From Rhizobiaceae bacterium MnEN-MB40S (lineage in GTDB: Bacteria; Pseudomonadota; Alphaproteobacteria; Rhizobiales; Rhizobiaceae): a stretch of 64,000 nucleotides of DNA. The DNA is taken from the NCBI GenBank assembly GCA_024343425.1, contig BRLC01000026.1, forward strand, positions 36,265 to 100,264, read 5' to 3'. The notes under the pieces were generated by a model. The model had not been told where the DNA came from. It worked only from the letters and a program-made list of their open reading frames with translations, and did not search any database. This document shows, piece by piece, positions 54,530-63,993 of the stretch; the stretch's first letter is position 1; every line of letters begins with the position of its first letter. The translations under genes were made by a program, and so were the position numbers.

Positions 54530-55819
54530 ATGGATCAGATCAGAATTGTAGGCGGTAACAGGCTGAACGGCGTCATACCGATTTCCGGAGCCAAGAACGC
54601 CGCGCTTCCGCTGATGATTTCGTCGCTTCTGACCGACGACACGCTGACGCTGGAAAACGTGCCGCATCTCGCCGACGTCGAACGGCTCATCCGCATTCTC
54701 GGCAATCATGGTGTCGACTATTCCGTCAACGGGCGCAGGGAAAGCCAGGGCGCGGGTTATTCGAGAACCATACATTTCACCGCTCGCCATATCGTCGATA
54801 CCACGGCGCCCTACGATCTCGTCTCCAAGATGCGCGCGAGTTTCTGGGTCATTGGCCCCCTCGTCGCCCGTATGGGCGAAGCGAAAGTGTCGCTGCCGGG
54901 CGGCTGCGCGATCGGCACACGACCGGTCGACCTGTTCATCGACGGGCTGAAGGCGCTCGGCGTCGACATCGACATCGACGGCGGCTATGTGCACGCCCTC
55001 GCGCCCAAGGGGATCCAGGGCGGCCGTTACGAGTTTCCGAAGGTTTCCGTCGGCGCCACCCACGTGCTGATGATGGCTGCGGCCCTGGCCAACGGAACCG
55101 TGGAAATCTCCAACGCCGCGCGCGAGCCCGAGGTCGTCAACCTGGCCGAATGCCTGAACGCCATGGGCGCGCGCATCTCCGGAGCCGGCACGTCGCACAT
55201 CGTGATCGAGGGCGTTCAGTCGCTCTCCGGCGCGCGTCACAGGGTTCTGCCCGACCGGATCGAGACCGGCACCTACGCCATGGCCGTGGCGATGACCGGC
55301 GGCGACGTGACCCTGGAGGACACCAGCGCAAGCCTGCTTGAAACCGCGCTCGACAGCATGCGCGCGGCCGGCGTCGAAGTCACGCCTACCAATTCCGGCG
55401 TGCGGATATCGCGCAACGGCGCAGGCCTCGAGGCGGTGGACGTGACGACAGACCCTTTCCCCGGTTTCCCGACCGACCTGCAGGCGCAGTTCATGGCGAT
55501 GATGACAAAGGCGAAGGGCACGTCGAAAATCACCGAGACGATCTTCGAGAACCGCTTCATGCACGTCCAGGAACTGGCGCGGCTGGGCGCCGACATCTCG
55601 TTGTCCGGCCAGACCGCCACCGTCAAGGGCGTCGGCGGGTTGAAGGGCGCACAGGTGATGGCGACGGATCTGCGCGCTTCCGTGTCGCTGGTGATCGCCG
55701 CTCTCGCCGCCGAAGGCGAAACCATCGTCAACCGGGTCTATCATCTCGACAGGGGTTTCGAACGCCTGGAAGAGAAACTGACCCGATGCGGCGCCGAGGT
55801 CGAACGTCTGAGCGCCTGA
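54530..55819 (+). CDS. murA: UDP-N-acetylglucosamine 1-carboxyvinyltransferase
   Basis: 429 residues, full length. MurA transfers enolpyruvate from PEP to UDP-GlcNAc, the first committed step of peptidoglycan synthesis. The catalytic loop [13 protein letters not shown] holds the active-site C126, the usual fosfomycin target. [12 protein letters not shown] at the N-terminus binds substrate. It lies in the core block with hisD and infA. Confidence 0.97.
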   Translation: MDQIRIVGGNRLNGVIPISGAKNAALPLMISSLLTDDTLTLENVPHLADVERLIRILGNHGVDYSVNGRRESQGAGYSRTIHFTARHIVDTTAPYDLVSKMRASFWVIGPLVARMGEAKVSLPGGCAIGTRPVDLFIDGLKALGVDIDIDGGYVHALAPKGIQGGRYEFPKVSVGATHVLMMAAALANGTVEISNAAREPEVVNLAECLNAMGARISGAGTSHIVIEGVQSLSGARHRVLPDRIETGTYAMAVAMTGGDVTLEDTSASLLETALDSMRAAGVEVTPTNSGVRISRNGAGLEAVDVTTDPFPGFPTDLQAQFMAMMTKAKGTSKITETIFENRFMHVQELARLGADISLSGQTATVKGVGGLKGAQVMATDLRASVSLVIAALAAEGETIVNRVYHLDRGFERLEEKLTRCGAEVERLSA

Positions 55820-55906
55820 CGGCCCGAGACGGAATTGCGCGCGCGGCGACAAACCACTATCTAGGGCTTGTCCTGAAAACCTCCTTAAGCGGACCTCCGA
55901 CCGACC

Positions 55907-56353
55907 ATGCAGCTTCTCAAACTGATCGCACTCGACAAGGAAGATCTCTCCATCCTGTCGGCCCACATGCAGGACGCCGTCATCAAAGCTGCGGATTTGA
56001 CGTGGCAGGCTTCCGCGCAGCGATTCATCCTTGTCGCCAACCGTTTTGTCTGGGAAGCGGCGGAAGGCCGCAGCGCCAGACAGTATGAACGCCGCCGCGC
56101 AGCGCTTCACTTCAACCGGGTGACAGGCGTGCGCTCGCGCGGTTTCGACCGCCGCGACGGCGACAAGGTGCTGTCGCTGCTGACCATGAACTTCGTTCCG
56201 GGCAAGGACGCGCCCGCCGGCGTGGTGGAACTGATCTTCTCCGGCGAAATGGCCATCGAACTCGATGTCGAATGCGTTGAAGCGCAACTGAGCGATCTGG
56301 GCGCCGCCTGGGAAACCGAATTCAAGCCGAAACATCCGCTGGACGACGTGTAG
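55907..56353 (+). CDS. DUF2948-family protein
   Basis: 148 residues (MQLLKLIALDKEDLSILSAH) of the DUF2948 family, found between murA and hisD in many Alphaproteobacteria. Compact alpha/beta protein without signal or membrane segments. Function unknown; its conserved neighbourhood suggests a housekeeping role. Confidence 0.85.
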   Translation: MQLLKLIALDKEDLSILSAHMQDAVIKAADLTWQASAQRFILVANRFVWEAAEGRSARQYERRRAALHFNRVTGVRSRGFDRRDGDKVLSLLTMNFVPGKDAPAGVVELIFSGEMAIELDVECVEAQLSDLGAAWETEFKPKHPLDDV

Positions 56354-56386
56354 CCGCGCCCTACGGGACATGCAGGGAGACAGGCT

Positions 56387-57685
56387 GTGGTCATGCGCCT
56401 GAGACAACAGGATCCGGATTTCGACGCGCGCTTTTCGGCGCTTCTCGCCATGAAGCGGGAGGTCTCCGAAGACGTCAACGCCGCGGTCGCCGACATCATC
56501 AACGCCGTGCGCCAGCGCGGCCACGATGCGCTCGCCGAATATTCGCTGCGCTTCGACCGGCTGGATCTCGCGACGACGGGTCTGGCCGTGACCAGCGCGG
56601 AAATCGACGCCGCGCTCGCCTCTGTCGACCCTGAAACGCTGCAGGCGCTGGAATTCGCCCATGAGCGCATCGCGCGCCACCACGCGCGACAGATGCCGGC
56701 CGACGATTTCTACGAGGACGCGCTCGGCGTGCAGCTCGGCTCGCGCTGGACGGCGATCGAGGCGGTGGGGCTCTATGTGCCCGGAGGCCTTGCAAGCTAT
56801 CCGAGCTCGGTGCTGATGAACGCCGTTCCGGCGCGCGTCGCCGGCGTCGAGCGGATCGTCATGGCGGTGCCCTGCCCCGACGGCGCGCTCAACCCGCTGG
56901 TTCTGGCTGCGGCGCGCGTCGCCGGCGTCAGCGAAATCTACCGCGTCGGCGGCGCGCAGGCGATCGCTGCGCTGGCCTACGGGACGGAGACGATCCGGCC
57001 GGTCGCCAAGATCATCGGCCCCGGCAACGCCTATGTGGCCGCGGCCAAAAAGCAGGTTTTCGGAACGGTCGGCATCGACATGATCGCCGGCCCGTCGGAA
57101 GTGCTGGTGCTTGCCGACCAGGACAACAACCCGGACTGGATTGCGGCCGACCTGCTGGCCCAGGCCGAGCACGACACAGCCGCCCAGGCGATCCTGATGA
57201 CGGACAGCGCGGAACTGGGCGACGCCGTGGAGCGCGCCGTCGAAGCCCAGCTTTCGACGCTGCCGCGCGGCGAGGTCGCCCGCCAGAGCTGGCGCGACTA
57301 CGGCGCGATCATCGAGGTGGAGAATTTCGCCGGCGCCATGCCGCTGGTCAACCGGCTGGCGGCCGAGCACCTGGAGCTTGCCGTCGCCGATCCGGATGCG
57401 CTGCTGCCGCAGATCCGCAACGCCGGCGCCATCTTTATCGGCGCGCACACGCCCGAAGTGATCGGCGACTACGTGGGCGGATCGAACCATGTGCTGCCGA
57501 CGGCGCGTTCGGCGCGCTTTTCCTCCGGTCTTTCCGTGCTCGACTTCGTCAAGCGGAGCTCGGTTCTGAGGCTTGACGCAGCCCAGTTGCGCGAACTCGG
57601 ACCGGCTGCGATCAGACTTGCCCGCGCCGAAGGCCTTGACGCCCATGCCCGCTCTGTTGCAATTCGAATGAACCTGCCGGATTGA
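56387..57685 (+). CDS. hisD: Histidinol dehydrogenase
   Basis: 432 residues from a GTG that has GGGAGA 6 nt upstream; ATG at 56393 is an alternative. HisD oxidises L-histidinol to histidine with NAD and zinc. Conserved blocks GLYVPGGLASYPSSVLMN, GPGNAYVAAAKKQVFG and LLAQAEHDTAAQAIL are present. Monofunctional form. Confidence 0.96.
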   Translation: MVMRLRQQDPDFDARFSALLAMKREVSEDVNAAVADIINAVRQRGHDALAEYSLRFDRLDLATTGLAVTSAEIDAALASVDPETLQALEFAHERIARHHARQMPADDFYEDALGVQLGSRWTAIEAVGLYVPGGLASYPSSVLMNAVPARVAGVERIVMAVPCPDGALNPLVLAAARVAGVSEIYRVGGAQAIAALAYGTETIRPVAKIIGPGNAYVAAAKKQVFGTVGIDMIAGPSEVLVLADQDNNPDWIAADLLAQAEHDTAAQAILMTDSAELGDAVERAVEAQLSTLPRGEVARQSWRDYGAIIEVENFAGAMPLVNRLAAEHLELAVADPDALLPQIRNAGAIFIGAHTPEVIGDYVGGSNHVLPTARSARFSSGLSVLDFVKRSSVLRLDAAQLRELGPAAIRLARAEGLDAHARSVAIRMNLPD

Positions 57686-57736
57686 CCCTGTCAGTCCAGT
57701 GTTCGCGACCGGACCAGCAAGGAAAGACATGCCGCA

Positions 57737-58213
57737 ATGGCTGACAAGGCCAAATTCAGGCTCTGCGACGTCTCGCTCGATGAATCCATCGGGCGCGCGA
57801 CGCCCGATATCGAGCACGAACGCGCGGTGGCGATCTTCGATCTGATCGAGGAGAACAGTTTCGAGCCGGTGGGCCACGACGGCGGCCCTTACAAGCTGAA
57901 ACTTTCGCTGGTCGATTCCAAGCTCGTCTTCACCATCACGCTCGAGGACGATACGCCGGTCGCCACGCATATTCTGTCGCTGACGCCGTTTCGCCGCATC
58001 GTGAAGGACTACTTCATGATCTGCGAGAGCTATTACGACGCCATCCGGTCGTCCACGCCAAGCCAGATCGAGGCGATCGACATGGGCCGCAGAGGCATCC
58101 ACAATGAAGGATCGCAGACGCTGAAGGACCGACTGGAAGGCAAGATCGCCATCGATTTCGACACCGCGCGCCGGCTCTTCACGCTGGTCTGCGTGCTTCA
58201 CTGGCGCGGATAG
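57737..58213 (+). CDS. UPF0262-family protein
   Basis: 158 residues ([44 protein letters not shown]) of the UPF0262 family, which is restricted to Alphaproteobacteria and follows hisD. Soluble, function unknown. It supports the taxonomic placement. Confidence 0.92.
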   Translation: MADKAKFRLCDVSLDESIGRATPDIEHERAVAIFDLIEENSFEPVGHDGGPYKLKLSLVDSKLVFTITLEDDTPVATHILSLTPFRRIVKDYFMICESYYDAIRSSTPSQIEAIDMGRRGIHNEGSQTLKDRLEGKIAIDFDTARRLFTLVCVLHWRG

Positions 58214-58220
58214 ACCGGCC

Positions 58221-58676
58221 GTGGCCGCCTCCAGCACGGACCGGCCTGCGGCGCCGTCTTCGGTGCTATTCATGTGCGGCATGAATGCGATCCGCTCGCC
58301 GATGGCCGAGGTGCTGGCCCGGCGCTACCTTCCAAGAAGCACCTATATCGCCTCCGCCGGCGTGCGCCCCGGCGAACGCGATCCGTTCGTCGACGCCGTG
58401 CTTGGCGAAGTGGGTCTCGATCTCGGCCAGCGTCGTCCGCACACGCTGGACGACCTGGAAGACGACTATTTCGACCTCATCGTGACGCTGGCGCCGGAAG
58501 CCCACCACCGGGCGCTGGAACTCACGAGGTCGAGCGCGGTGGACGTGGTCTACTGGCCGACCGCCGATCCCACGACCGTAACCGGCAGCCGGGAGCAGAT
58601 CCTGAACGCCTACCGGCAGGTGCGCGATCACATTGACGGAATGCTCAGCGCCCGTTTCGGCAAACCATCGGCCTGA
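58221..58676 (+). CDS. Low-molecular-weight protein-tyrosine-phosphatase/arsenate reductase-like protein
   Basis: 151 residues with a GTG start 7 nt after the UPF0262 stop. The P-loop CGMNAIRS (CX5R) is the catalytic motif of LMW phosphatases; the general-acid Asp is probably in YWPTADPT. It may be a tyrosine phosphatase or a thioredoxin-type reductase relative. Position between UPF0262 and infA is conserved in rhizobia. Confidence 0.87.
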   Translation: MAASSTDRPAAPSSVLFMCGMNAIRSPMAEVLARRYLPRSTYIASAGVRPGERDPFVDAVLGEVGLDLGQRRPHTLDDLEDDYFDLIVTLAPEAHHRALELTRSSAVDVVYWPTADPTTVTGSREQILNAYRQVRDHIDGMLSARFGKPSA

Positions 58677-58857
58677 CAAGGCGCCAGCCGACGGGATTGG
58701 CGCCGCGCGCAGGAGCATGTCCGAAGGACATCCGATGCGGCAGGAACGGCAAAGCCTGCAAATTCGGTTCACAAACCCGGAACGATTGTGTAGGTTCCGG
58801 CGCAACCTGGATCGGGTGACCCGTTCCACTTTTCTGCAACAGGATGACAAAGACTGC

Positions 58858-59076
58858 ATGGCCAAGGAAGAAGTCCTAGAATTTCCCGGCGTTGTTACGG
58901 AACTTTTGCCCAACGCAACCTTTCGCGTTAAGCTTGAAAACGAACACGAAATCATCGCCCACACGGCAGGCCGCATGCGCAAGAACCGCATTCGCGTGCT
59001 CGCCGGCGACAAGGTTCTGGTGGAAATGACACCATACGATCTGACAAAGGGCCGCATCACCTACCGTTTCAAGTAG
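58858..59076 (+). CDS. infA: Translation initiation factor IF-1
   Basis: 72 residues, the standard length. S1/OB-fold protein with [20 protein letters not shown] and [23 protein letters not shown] signatures (here [19 protein letters not shown]). It binds the ribosomal A site during initiation. In Rhizobiales it stands before maf and yacG, as here. Confidence 0.97.
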   Translation: MAKEEVLEFPGVVTELLPNATFRVKLENEHEIIAHTAGRMRKNRIRVLAGDKVLVEMTPYDLTKGRITYRFK

Positions 59077-59104
59077 CAGCCCCCGAAAAGCGGCGTTTCC
59101 GGAC

Positions 59105-59731
59105 ATGGCTCTCGATCCCAAACTCGTTCTGGCATCCGGCTCTCCACGCCGGGTCGCCCTGCTGCGCCAGGCGGGCCTTGAGCCCGACCGGCTGATGCCG
59201 ATGGAGGTGGACGAGACGCCGAAGCGGACCGAGCATCCCCGCGCGCTTGCGCGCCGTCTGGCGCGCCGAAAGGCCGAGGCGGCCCAGAGCGCGCTCAGAG
59301 GCGACCCGAACTTCACCAACCGCTTTATCCTGGCCGCCGATACGGTGGTGGCCGTGGGACGCCGGATCCTGCCGAAGGCGGAGCTGGTCAACGAGGCCTC
59401 GTCCGGTCTTCACCTGCTTTCCGGCCGCGCCCACCGCGTCTATACCGGCCTGTGCATGATCACCCCGGATGACGAGGCGGTCCACAGACTTGTGGAGACG
59501 CGCGTGAGGTTCAAGCGGCTGTCGCGCAAGGAGATCGAAAGCTATCTCGCTTCCGGAGAATGGCGCGGCAAGGCTGGCGGCTACGCCATCCAGGGCCTGG
59601 CGGGCGCTTTCGTGGTCAAACTCGTCGGCTCCTACACGAATGTGGTCGGCTTGCCGCTCTACGAGACCGTGAACATGCTTTCCGGCGCCGGATACGACGT
59701 GCATTTCCGCTGGCTCGAACACGAGAGTTAG
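59105..59731 (+). CDS. maf: Maf-family nucleoside triphosphate pyrophosphatase
   Basis: 208 residues. [16 protein letters not shown] is the Maf phosphate-binding motif, [10 protein letters not shown] and [10 protein letters not shown] are also conserved. It hydrolyses non-canonical or modified nucleoside triphosphates to monophosphates, limiting mutagenesis and, in some species, septation. Follows infA and precedes yacG. Confidence 0.94.
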   Translation: MALDPKLVLASGSPRRVALLRQAGLEPDRLMPMEVDETPKRTEHPRALARRLARRKAEAAQSALRGDPNFTNRFILAADTVVAVGRRILPKAELVNEASSGLHLLSGRAHRVYTGLCMITPDDEAVHRLVETRVRFKRLSRKEIESYLASGEWRGKAGGYAIQGLAGAFVVKLVGSYTNVVGLPLYETVNMLSGAGYDVHFRWLEHES

Positions 59732-59737
59732 ACCTTC

Positions 59738-59938
59738 ATGACGGCAAGCCGCGACAATGTCGAACCGCTGCGCAAGACCGTGCCCTGCCCGGAATGCGGC
59801 CGCGATTCCAGCCGCGCGCACTATCCTTTCTGCTCGGATCGCTGTCGCAACGTCGACCTCAATCGCTGGCTAACGGGCTCCTATGCCATTCCGGTGACGG
59901 AAGAAGAGGAAAACCAGGAGCCCGAGGACAACGGCTAG
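59738..59938 (+). CDS. yacG: DNA gyrase inhibitor YacG
   Basis: 66 residues with a zinc ribbon CPECG...CSDRC and an acidic C-terminus. YacG binds GyrB and inhibits DNA binding in E. coli. Length is normal for the family. ATG 6 nt after maf stop. Confidence 0.93.
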   Translation: MTASRDNVEPLRKTVPCPECGRDSSRAHYPFCSDRCRNVDLNRWLTGSYAIPVTEEEENQEPEDNG

Positions 59939-60538
59939 GACAAGCCAAACCTCTCTTTTATTTATCCGTTTAGTTTCAATCACTTAATTTATTCTGGCTT
60001 TGTTTCGGGAATTTGCGAATTTCATGGCTTCTCCCGCGCCGCCGCAAACTGGCTTTGTTTCGGGAATCGGGGTTTTCGGCGCTTTCCGACGTTTGGCTTT
60101 GTTTCGGGATTCCGCTCGTTTGACGTCTTCAGGGCGCGCTCGTTCTGGAAAATTCGTCTGGCTTCGTTTCGGGAATTTGCGTTTTCGCCCATGCCCTCCG
60201 CCACGGCGATCTGGCTTTGTTTCGGGATTCGGAATTTTGATGCTTTCCGGCATCTGGCTTTGTTTCGGGAATCCGCTTTTTACACTGATGGCCGATGACC
60301 CGGCGCCATCGGGCGCAATGATGCCATCGACAAGACCTCGACGGATTTCGGCAACCATTTCGTATAGCATATTTCCCGGCGCAATGCATCAATTTGTTCA
60401 TTCTTTGTTCCAGCCGCGAGTAACCGTAAGCAGGGTTCGAAAAGCGGCTTCGGACTTCAGGTCGGTCTGAACCGGTTGTCGGGATGTGGCGGCGGACCGT
60501 ATAGTCCCCGGACAGTCCATTGAGCGCGGGGCTCTCCT
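59939..60538. other. Intergenic region with repeat array
   Basis: No supported gene in 600 nt. The core chromosome is interrupted by a six-copy dispersed repeat array (59994-60272). Apparent minus-strand frames are translations of the repeats and have no ribosome sites. Confidence 0.65.
59994..60272. repeat. Six-copy interspersed 19-bp repeat array
   Basis: CTGGCTTTGTTTCGGGAAT and variants start at 59994, 60049, 60093, 60158, 60211 and 60254, so the repeat intervals are 55, 44, 65, 53 and 43 bp. Copies differ by one or two bases. Spacers are unrelated and unequal. It lies just after yacG. Confidence 0.85.
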
Positions 60539-60880
60539 TTGCCGTTAGCCGATTTGAACGAGGCGGATCGAAACGTGGTTCGGGAGTGTATCCGGGCTGC
60601 GGCGGAAGGACCGTTTTATCCCGAGTGGGAGTTCGGGATATTATTCGGACTGGAACGCCGGGAGGTACAGGCTGTCCTGGCTCGATGGCCGGACATCGAT
60701 GATTCCGATGAAATAATCTACGCCGTCATAAGCAACTCGACGAACAACCTGCTGATCTATCCCATCGACAACCCGGATCGATGGAGCGCCTATGTGAGCG
60801 TCGGTCCGAAGGACGTCGCCCGGATATTCGCCGCATGGCGAGGGAACGTCCCTTCAAGCCCGATCGATGGACTGTGTTGA
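60539..60880 (+). CDS. Conserved hypothetical protein
   Basis: 113 residues starting with TTG (MPLADLNEADRNVVRECIRA). Alpha/beta character without signal or membrane segments; the stretch RRAAAEGPFYPEWEFGILFGL resembles a conserved small rhizobial hypothetical. No function is assigned. It precedes tRNA-Phe. Confidence 0.6.
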   Translation: MPLADLNEADRNVVRECIRAAAEGPFYPEWEFGILFGLERREVQAVLARWPDIDDSDEIIYAVISNSTNNLLIYPIDNPDRWSAYVSVGPKDVARIFAAWRGNVPSSPIDGLC

Positions 60881-61093
60881 CCAGATATGCGCGAAGATTC
60901 GAGCGCGGACGAGGATGCGCCGCGACATTCGACTTACAACGGCCCCGGCGCATCCGGGCGCAGTGCAAAAAACTGTCACAGACGCGCCAAAACCGTCTGG
61001 ACAGCCCCGGGAGACATGATATAACGCCGCACGCCTGAGCGGGAGAAACCAACGCTTTCGCAGGCGGCTTCGCCGCCGATCTCCAGGCCGGAT

Positions 61094-61169
<76 letters not shown>

Positions 61170-61646
61170 TACCTCTTTATTAATCCATTGAAAATAAAAT
61201 GATATTTCTTACATAAGAAATCGATTGTCGTTTCCCGCTTGTGTTCCCCACTACAATTCTATGCTTGGGCATCAGACACGCTGTTGGGAAGCAGCTCTTC
61301 AATAGCCCTCGCCCGCTGTCTGATACTTAGAATGCGACCGAGATATTTGCACTCAATCAAATATAATAACCGCGTAGGTCAGCTTCGCACAGCGATGCAT
61401 CGCCTAATCGACCGATTTGTCATTCGGAAACCAAAGCTCAATGGAAAAAGTCAGGTTGGTCAGATGGTCCTGGTAGCCTCTGAGCATGATGCGGCTCCTT
61501 GTATTTCGTTTCCAAGATATGCCGCATTCGGATGCCGTAAGCGATTTGATTTATTTAGAGAACTACATGTAACTTGTATGGCTAGACGCAATACAATCAT
61601 ACCGCTAAGTATGGAAGATTGACAAATGCTTCTTTAGGAGGGGAAC
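61170..61646. other. AT-rich stretch after tRNA-Phe
   Basis: 477 nt without a supported gene. The frame at 61239-61622 starts with TTG and has no family features. The minus strand near 61255-61350 encodes a short C-terminal-like fragment (RQRARAIEELLPNSVSDAQA) before a stop, possibly a gene remnant. Confidence 0.45.
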
Positions 61647-61793
61647 ATGAAGCACTTCTTGTGGATCTTTGCTGTTGTCGCAATTATTTTGCCTGAAATG
61701 AGCTTTGCCCATGGGGGTGGATGCCGGAAGATTTCACCACCTGGACAATGTTGTCACATGCAAAAGAGCTCTGGCCGAGTTCATTGTCACTGA
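61647..61793 (+). CDS. Small secreted Cys/His-rich peptide
   Basis: 48 residues, below usual ORF cut-offs, with AGGAGGGG 6 nt upstream. A signal peptide (MKHFLWIFAVVAIILPEMSFA) is followed by HGGGCRKISPPGQCCHMQKS and ends HCH. Four Cys and four His residues suggest a metal-binding or disulfide-bonded periplasmic peptide. I recall similar HGGGCRK-SPPGQCCH peptides in accessory regions. Function unknown. Confidence 0.7.
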   Translation: MKHFLWIFAVVAIILPEMSFAHGGGCRKISPPGQCCHMQKSSGRVHCH

Positions 61794-61858
61794 AAATCAA
61801 CAGCTGGTAACGTCAATTTCAGAAAAACACCAGCGACAATTGGTCGTAAGAGCTTGAG

Positions 61859-62305
61859 ATGAAAAAGCGCAATAAGAAAATATGCTTAAAGGAAGTGTCA
61901 CAAGAGGGTTTAACAAAGTGCTACAGTGTTTCTGTTGATGAAAAAATAGTTGGTGAAATATCGCTTTTCTCACATCTGATACCTAAGATGAACACTCAGG
62001 ATGATGAGTATTCCTTGGTTTATGCAGGCATGGATCTTTGCATAATTGGACAGAAAATAGTCTGTTATGAGGAAGAGCAAGAAATATTGTATGCAAAAAT
62101 ATTTGGAGAATTTATACTTGTAATTGCGGAAACTTATATTTCTTTGAAAAAGATAGAAGATTTTATTGAAATAAAGAGAATAGATCATGATGAAGTATTT
62201 ATCAACTTTATAAATTCATCAGATGATGATATATATTTGAAAGATATTCAAAGTAGGGAATTTATATTTAACAAGAACGATTTTACATTTAGTAAAACTG
62301 AGTAG
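61859..62305 (+). CDS. AT-rich unknown protein
   Basis: 148 residues, Lys/Ile/Asp/Glu-rich (MKKRNKKICLKEVSQEG...). Codon usage is far more AT-rich than the core genes and points to recent acquisition. No recognised domain or membrane segment. Acidic C-terminal half. Could be an immunity-type or regulatory protein, but nothing in the sequence proves it. Confidence 0.55.
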   Translation: MKKRNKKICLKEVSQEGLTKCYSVSVDEKIVGEISLFSHLIPKMNTQDDEYSLVYAGMDLCIIGQKIVCYEEEQEILYAKIFGEFILVIAETYISLKKIEDFIEIKRIDHDEVFINFINSSDDDIYLKDIQSREFIFNKNDFTFSKTE

Positions 62306-62491
62306 CTTGATCATTGTTGGATGGTTTTGAGTAAGGATGGTCTGAGGTAGTGTTAAAGATCTTCCGCACTTTTGTTCACGGGACGACGGCTCCTTGGTTT
62401 TGATCCGCGAATAGCGGGGACATGTTTATGTATTTCCGGGTCGACCACTGCGTGCCCGCGATGTGACGCAGACGGGCCGCGGCGAAGTTGA

Positions 62492-62807
62492 GACAGGACT
62501 TGCTGTCATGGGCGCGTTCGCATCGTTCGAAGCCACTGCGTTCAAGCAGCAAATCGTTGGCCTTCATGATGCGGTAGACGCGCTTGTGGTTTACGAGATC
62601 GCGGCCTTCGGCCTGCAAGTCCCGGTTCAGGACGGCGGTCATCCGGCGGTAGCCATAGGTCGGGCGTTTGGCCACCAGTGCCCGGATGCGCGGCAGAAGC
62701 GCCGCGTCCTGAGCCTTGTGATAGCTCCGACGCGGCTTCGAGGTTCCTTTCAGCCGCTCGTGCAGATTGGACCGCGACACGCCGAGCGTTTCGGCGACCG
62801 CCTTCAT
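62492..62807 (-). pseudogene. IS3-family transposase OrfB, truncated
   Basis: Homology to OrfB of the IS2/IS3 group runs for about 105 residues (RPTYGYRRMTAVLNRDLQAEG; HKRVYRIMKANDLLLER) and then stops, well short of the DDE core. The remaining frame to 62376 is unrelated. It begins 4 nt into the OrfA end, where a frameshift would normally fuse them. Non-functional. Confidence 0.85.
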
Positions 62808-63181
62808 GGCAAATCGTCCCGTTTGAGTGACCCGGCAAGCAAGGTCGGTTTCTTTGAGCGGCTTTTGTCAAGAGCCTCCTTGAGGATCTCGTTCTCCAGC
62901 GTCTTCCTGCCGAGCTGGCGTTCGAGTTCCCGGATGCATGCCTCCATCTCGCGGACGGTCTTGTTACTGGTCACGCTGTCGTCCCCTGTCACGGCAATCG
63001 ACCCTCCTTCGAGCATCAGTTTGCGCCAACGATACAGCAGATTCGGCGCAACGCCATTGCGGCGGGCAACCGCGGAGATACTCTCGCCGTCATAAAGCGT
63101 TTCTTCCACGATCCGAAGTTTCTCGGATGACGACCACCGGCGACGGCGGCCGCCATCGGTGATGATTTCAATCTCGGACAT
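62804..63181 (-). CDS. IS3-family transposase OrfA
   Basis: About 125 residues. Helix-turn-helix (SISAVARRNGVAPNLLYRWRKLML) and leucine-zipper-like coiled coil (LERQLGRKTLENEILKEALD) match IS2-type OrfA. Intact, but the OrfB partner is broken, so the element cannot move itself. An ATG at 63187 is an alternative. Confidence 0.88.
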   Translation of the reverse strand: MSEIEIITDGGRRRRWSSSEKLRIVEETLYDGESISAVARRNGVAPNLLYRWRKLMLEGGSIAVTGDDSVTSNKTVREMEACIRELERQLGRKTLENEILKEALDKSRSKKPTLLAGSLKRDDLP

Positions 63182-63293
63182 AAGCACATGCTTAAGGTTA
63201 TCCCTAAGCCTCCCTGGTCAAGCCAGGGTGTCTGGTCAAAATGGGGGCCAGTTCAGATGCATCGTTTGTAGAATGGATAGTTGGCACAATTAT

Positions 63294-63593
63294 TTAGCTC
63301 GAACTCGCCACTTGTCTTTGCATCTTATCGTTTAACCACCCCCATATCCAAGGAGGAGCGAAGCCATGTGCAGCTTCGGGCTGCACGGCAGTTACCATAC
63401 AAAACTGGACATTCGCGCCGCAGCTTAGCACCTCGTGAGATATCTGTTCTGGGTTGCTCGCAGACCATAAGAACCACTGAAATCCACTTAACCTCACCCA
63501 GTCACCTAATGCAGACACCGCAGTATCGACTGCAAAGATGTTGGCCCTTCCCGCATCATGCCAAGTCAACGAAATCGCGTAAAGCTTATGCAT
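63294..63593 (-). CDS. Small unknown protein
   Basis: About 99 residues from MHKLYAISLT, overlapping the upstream gene by 8 nt, so they are coupled. LYAISLTWHDAG...GDWVRLSGFQWFLWSA weakly resembles SinR/Cas2-like ferredoxin-fold proteins (KYIISYDL...WVHPLxSxWIV). The resemblance is too weak to assign function. Confidence 0.5.
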   Translation of the reverse strand: MHKLYAISLTWHDAGRANIFAVDTAVSALGDWVRLSGFQWFLWSASNPEQISHEVLSCGANVQFCMVTAVQPEAAHGFAPPWIWGWLNDKMQRQVASSS

Positions 63594-63993
63594 TGGACTG
63601 CCCCGGCGAGTAAGTAATCGCGTCCGGAGGGGCTGTATTTGCCTGTGGTGACGCATCTAGATCGATGATGGTGCCCTCCTTGGCTGCCTGCCGCTCCAAC
63701 TCTGCGTTCCTAACGAACTCTCCCCCCTCCAGCACTGAATGATTGGGATATTTGTTGGCAAACCAGAAAGACAGACCAAGGAATAGAAAGCCGAAGACCA
63801 CCAGAACTCCCACTAGACTGAATACCATCCACGGGTGATTTCGGAGTGCTATTATTGCTGCAACAACACCTAGCGCGATAACAATTGCTACTGGTTGCGT
63901 CCGGCCAACGACACCCGGCCCAGTTCGTATCCAATCGAAGCCAGTTAAGCCTAATGTGCCACTGGTTGGGCTTTGCTTGTCGCGGTTTGTCAC
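63586..63993 (-). CDS. Small two-TM membrane protein
   Basis: 135 residues with two adjacent membrane segments (PVAIVIALGVVAAIIAL and MVFSLVGVLVVFGFLFLGL, about residues 34-50 and 56-74) and a charged cytoplasmic tail. Followed with 8-nt overlap by the small gene at 63294. No family recognised. Start near the window edge is probable but upstream sequence is missing. Confidence 0.6.
   Translation of the reverse strand: MTNRDKQSPTSGTLGLTGFDWIRTGPGVVGRTQPVAIVIALGVVAAIIALRNHPWMVFSLVGVLVVFGFLFLGLSFWFANKYPNHSVLEGGEFVRNAELERQAAKEGTIIDLDASPQANTAPPDAITYSPGQSNA

Larger units (their letters stand above)
62480..63255 (-). mobile_element. Truncated IS3-family (IS2 group) element
   Basis: The 5' end of the element is visible as TGAACTGGCCCCCATTTTG on the minus strand starting at 63255. 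OrfA and 105 codons of OrfB follow; the 3' end and right terminal repeat are gone. It lies in accessory DNA after tRNA-Phe. Confidence 0.75.

Noticed and set aside
59994..60272. CRISPR array
   Set aside because: Repeats are 19 bp, imperfect and spaced irregularly by 24-46 bp, and no cas genes are present.
61239..61622. 127-codon gene after tRNA-Phe
   Set aside because: TTG start without ribosome site and amino-acid make-up unlike a real protein; left as unassigned.
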